Assembly: GCF_014652895.1 (NCBI RefSeq)
Contig: NZ_BMZR01000005.1
Location: 1 to 64,000 of the forward strand
DNA length: 64,000 nucleotides
Reading direction: 5' to 3'
Source of the DNA: Psychrobacter glaciei
GTDB taxonomy: Bacteria > Pseudomonadota > Gammaproteobacteria > Pseudomonadales > Moraxellaceae
Part shown: piece by piece, positions 63,975-64,000 of the stretch
Layout of the letters: each line of letters opens with the position of its first letter
Numbering within the stretch: the first letter of the stretch is position 1
Notes under the pieces: generated by a model
What the model was told of the DNA's origin: nothing
Database searches by the model: none
What the model saw: only the letters and a program-made list of their open reading frames with translations
Translations under genes and position numbers: made by a program

Positions 63975-64000
63975 AAGGCCACCACATCATCTAATAGTTA

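Overview
This window looks like a chromosome segment from a gammaproteobacterium of the family Moraxellaceae, most likely Psychrobacter. That is an inference from the protein families, from a cell-wall cluster that stops after mraY, and from small palindromic repeats ending in TATAGTC that resemble ones I associate with that genus. No rRNA, CRISPR array or intact transposase was seen.

Layout. (1) 1-9.9 kb: a PIN-domain protein, a YchJ-like protein, a DUF457 membrane hydrolase, a DUF3025 protein, aconitase acnA, two exporters (LysE and EamA types), and tRNA-Glu and tRNA-Ala. (2) 10-20.7 kb: gltX, divergent from the first half of a dcw cluster (rsmH-ftsL-ftsI-murE-murF-mraY) that ends at a strong terminator. 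(3) 20.7-30.7 kb: rlmA, a cardiolipin synthase, a KtrB/KtrA-type potassium uptake pair, lipoproteins, a ChrR-like cupin, and a lactonase/alcohol-dehydrogenase pair. (4) 31.2-58.7 kb: a genomic island of about 27.5 kb in the 3' end of tRNA-Ser(GGA), bounded by a perfect 25-bp direct repeat with a tyrosine integrase beside the tRNA. (5) 58.8-64 kb: core genome again, with a secreted nuclease, a DUF2147 protein, the glnK-amtB operon and a tandem universal stress protein.

The island is a defence and accessory cargo block. From left to right it holds: a four-gene minus-strand operon of unknown function (Sel1-repeat protein, YkgJ-type cysteine cluster protein, glycine-rich hairpin protein, small helical protein); a type I restriction-modification operon with a Septu-like ATPase/HNH pair inserted between hsdS and hsdR; a YgjP-like metallopeptidase; an orphan gene; a HipA-like kinase overlapping a second gene that may be DUF3037-like; a broken AlbA_2/Schlafen-type gene; a decayed copy of the metallopeptidase; a very acidic 54-residue protein; a two-helix membrane protein; and a satellite/plasmid-like module (AlpA, a metal-binding protein, YqaJ nuclease, DUF932, a zinc-ribbon protein, a Gp2/YagK-type replication protein, a ribbon-helix-helix-like protein, integrase). 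Four genes of that module are each followed by their own terminator.

The best candidates for undescribed biology are the four-gene operon at 31.6-34.7 kb, the Septu-inside-hsd arrangement, and the HipA-like two-gene module. All functional statements are from reading the sequence; no searches or structure predictions were run.
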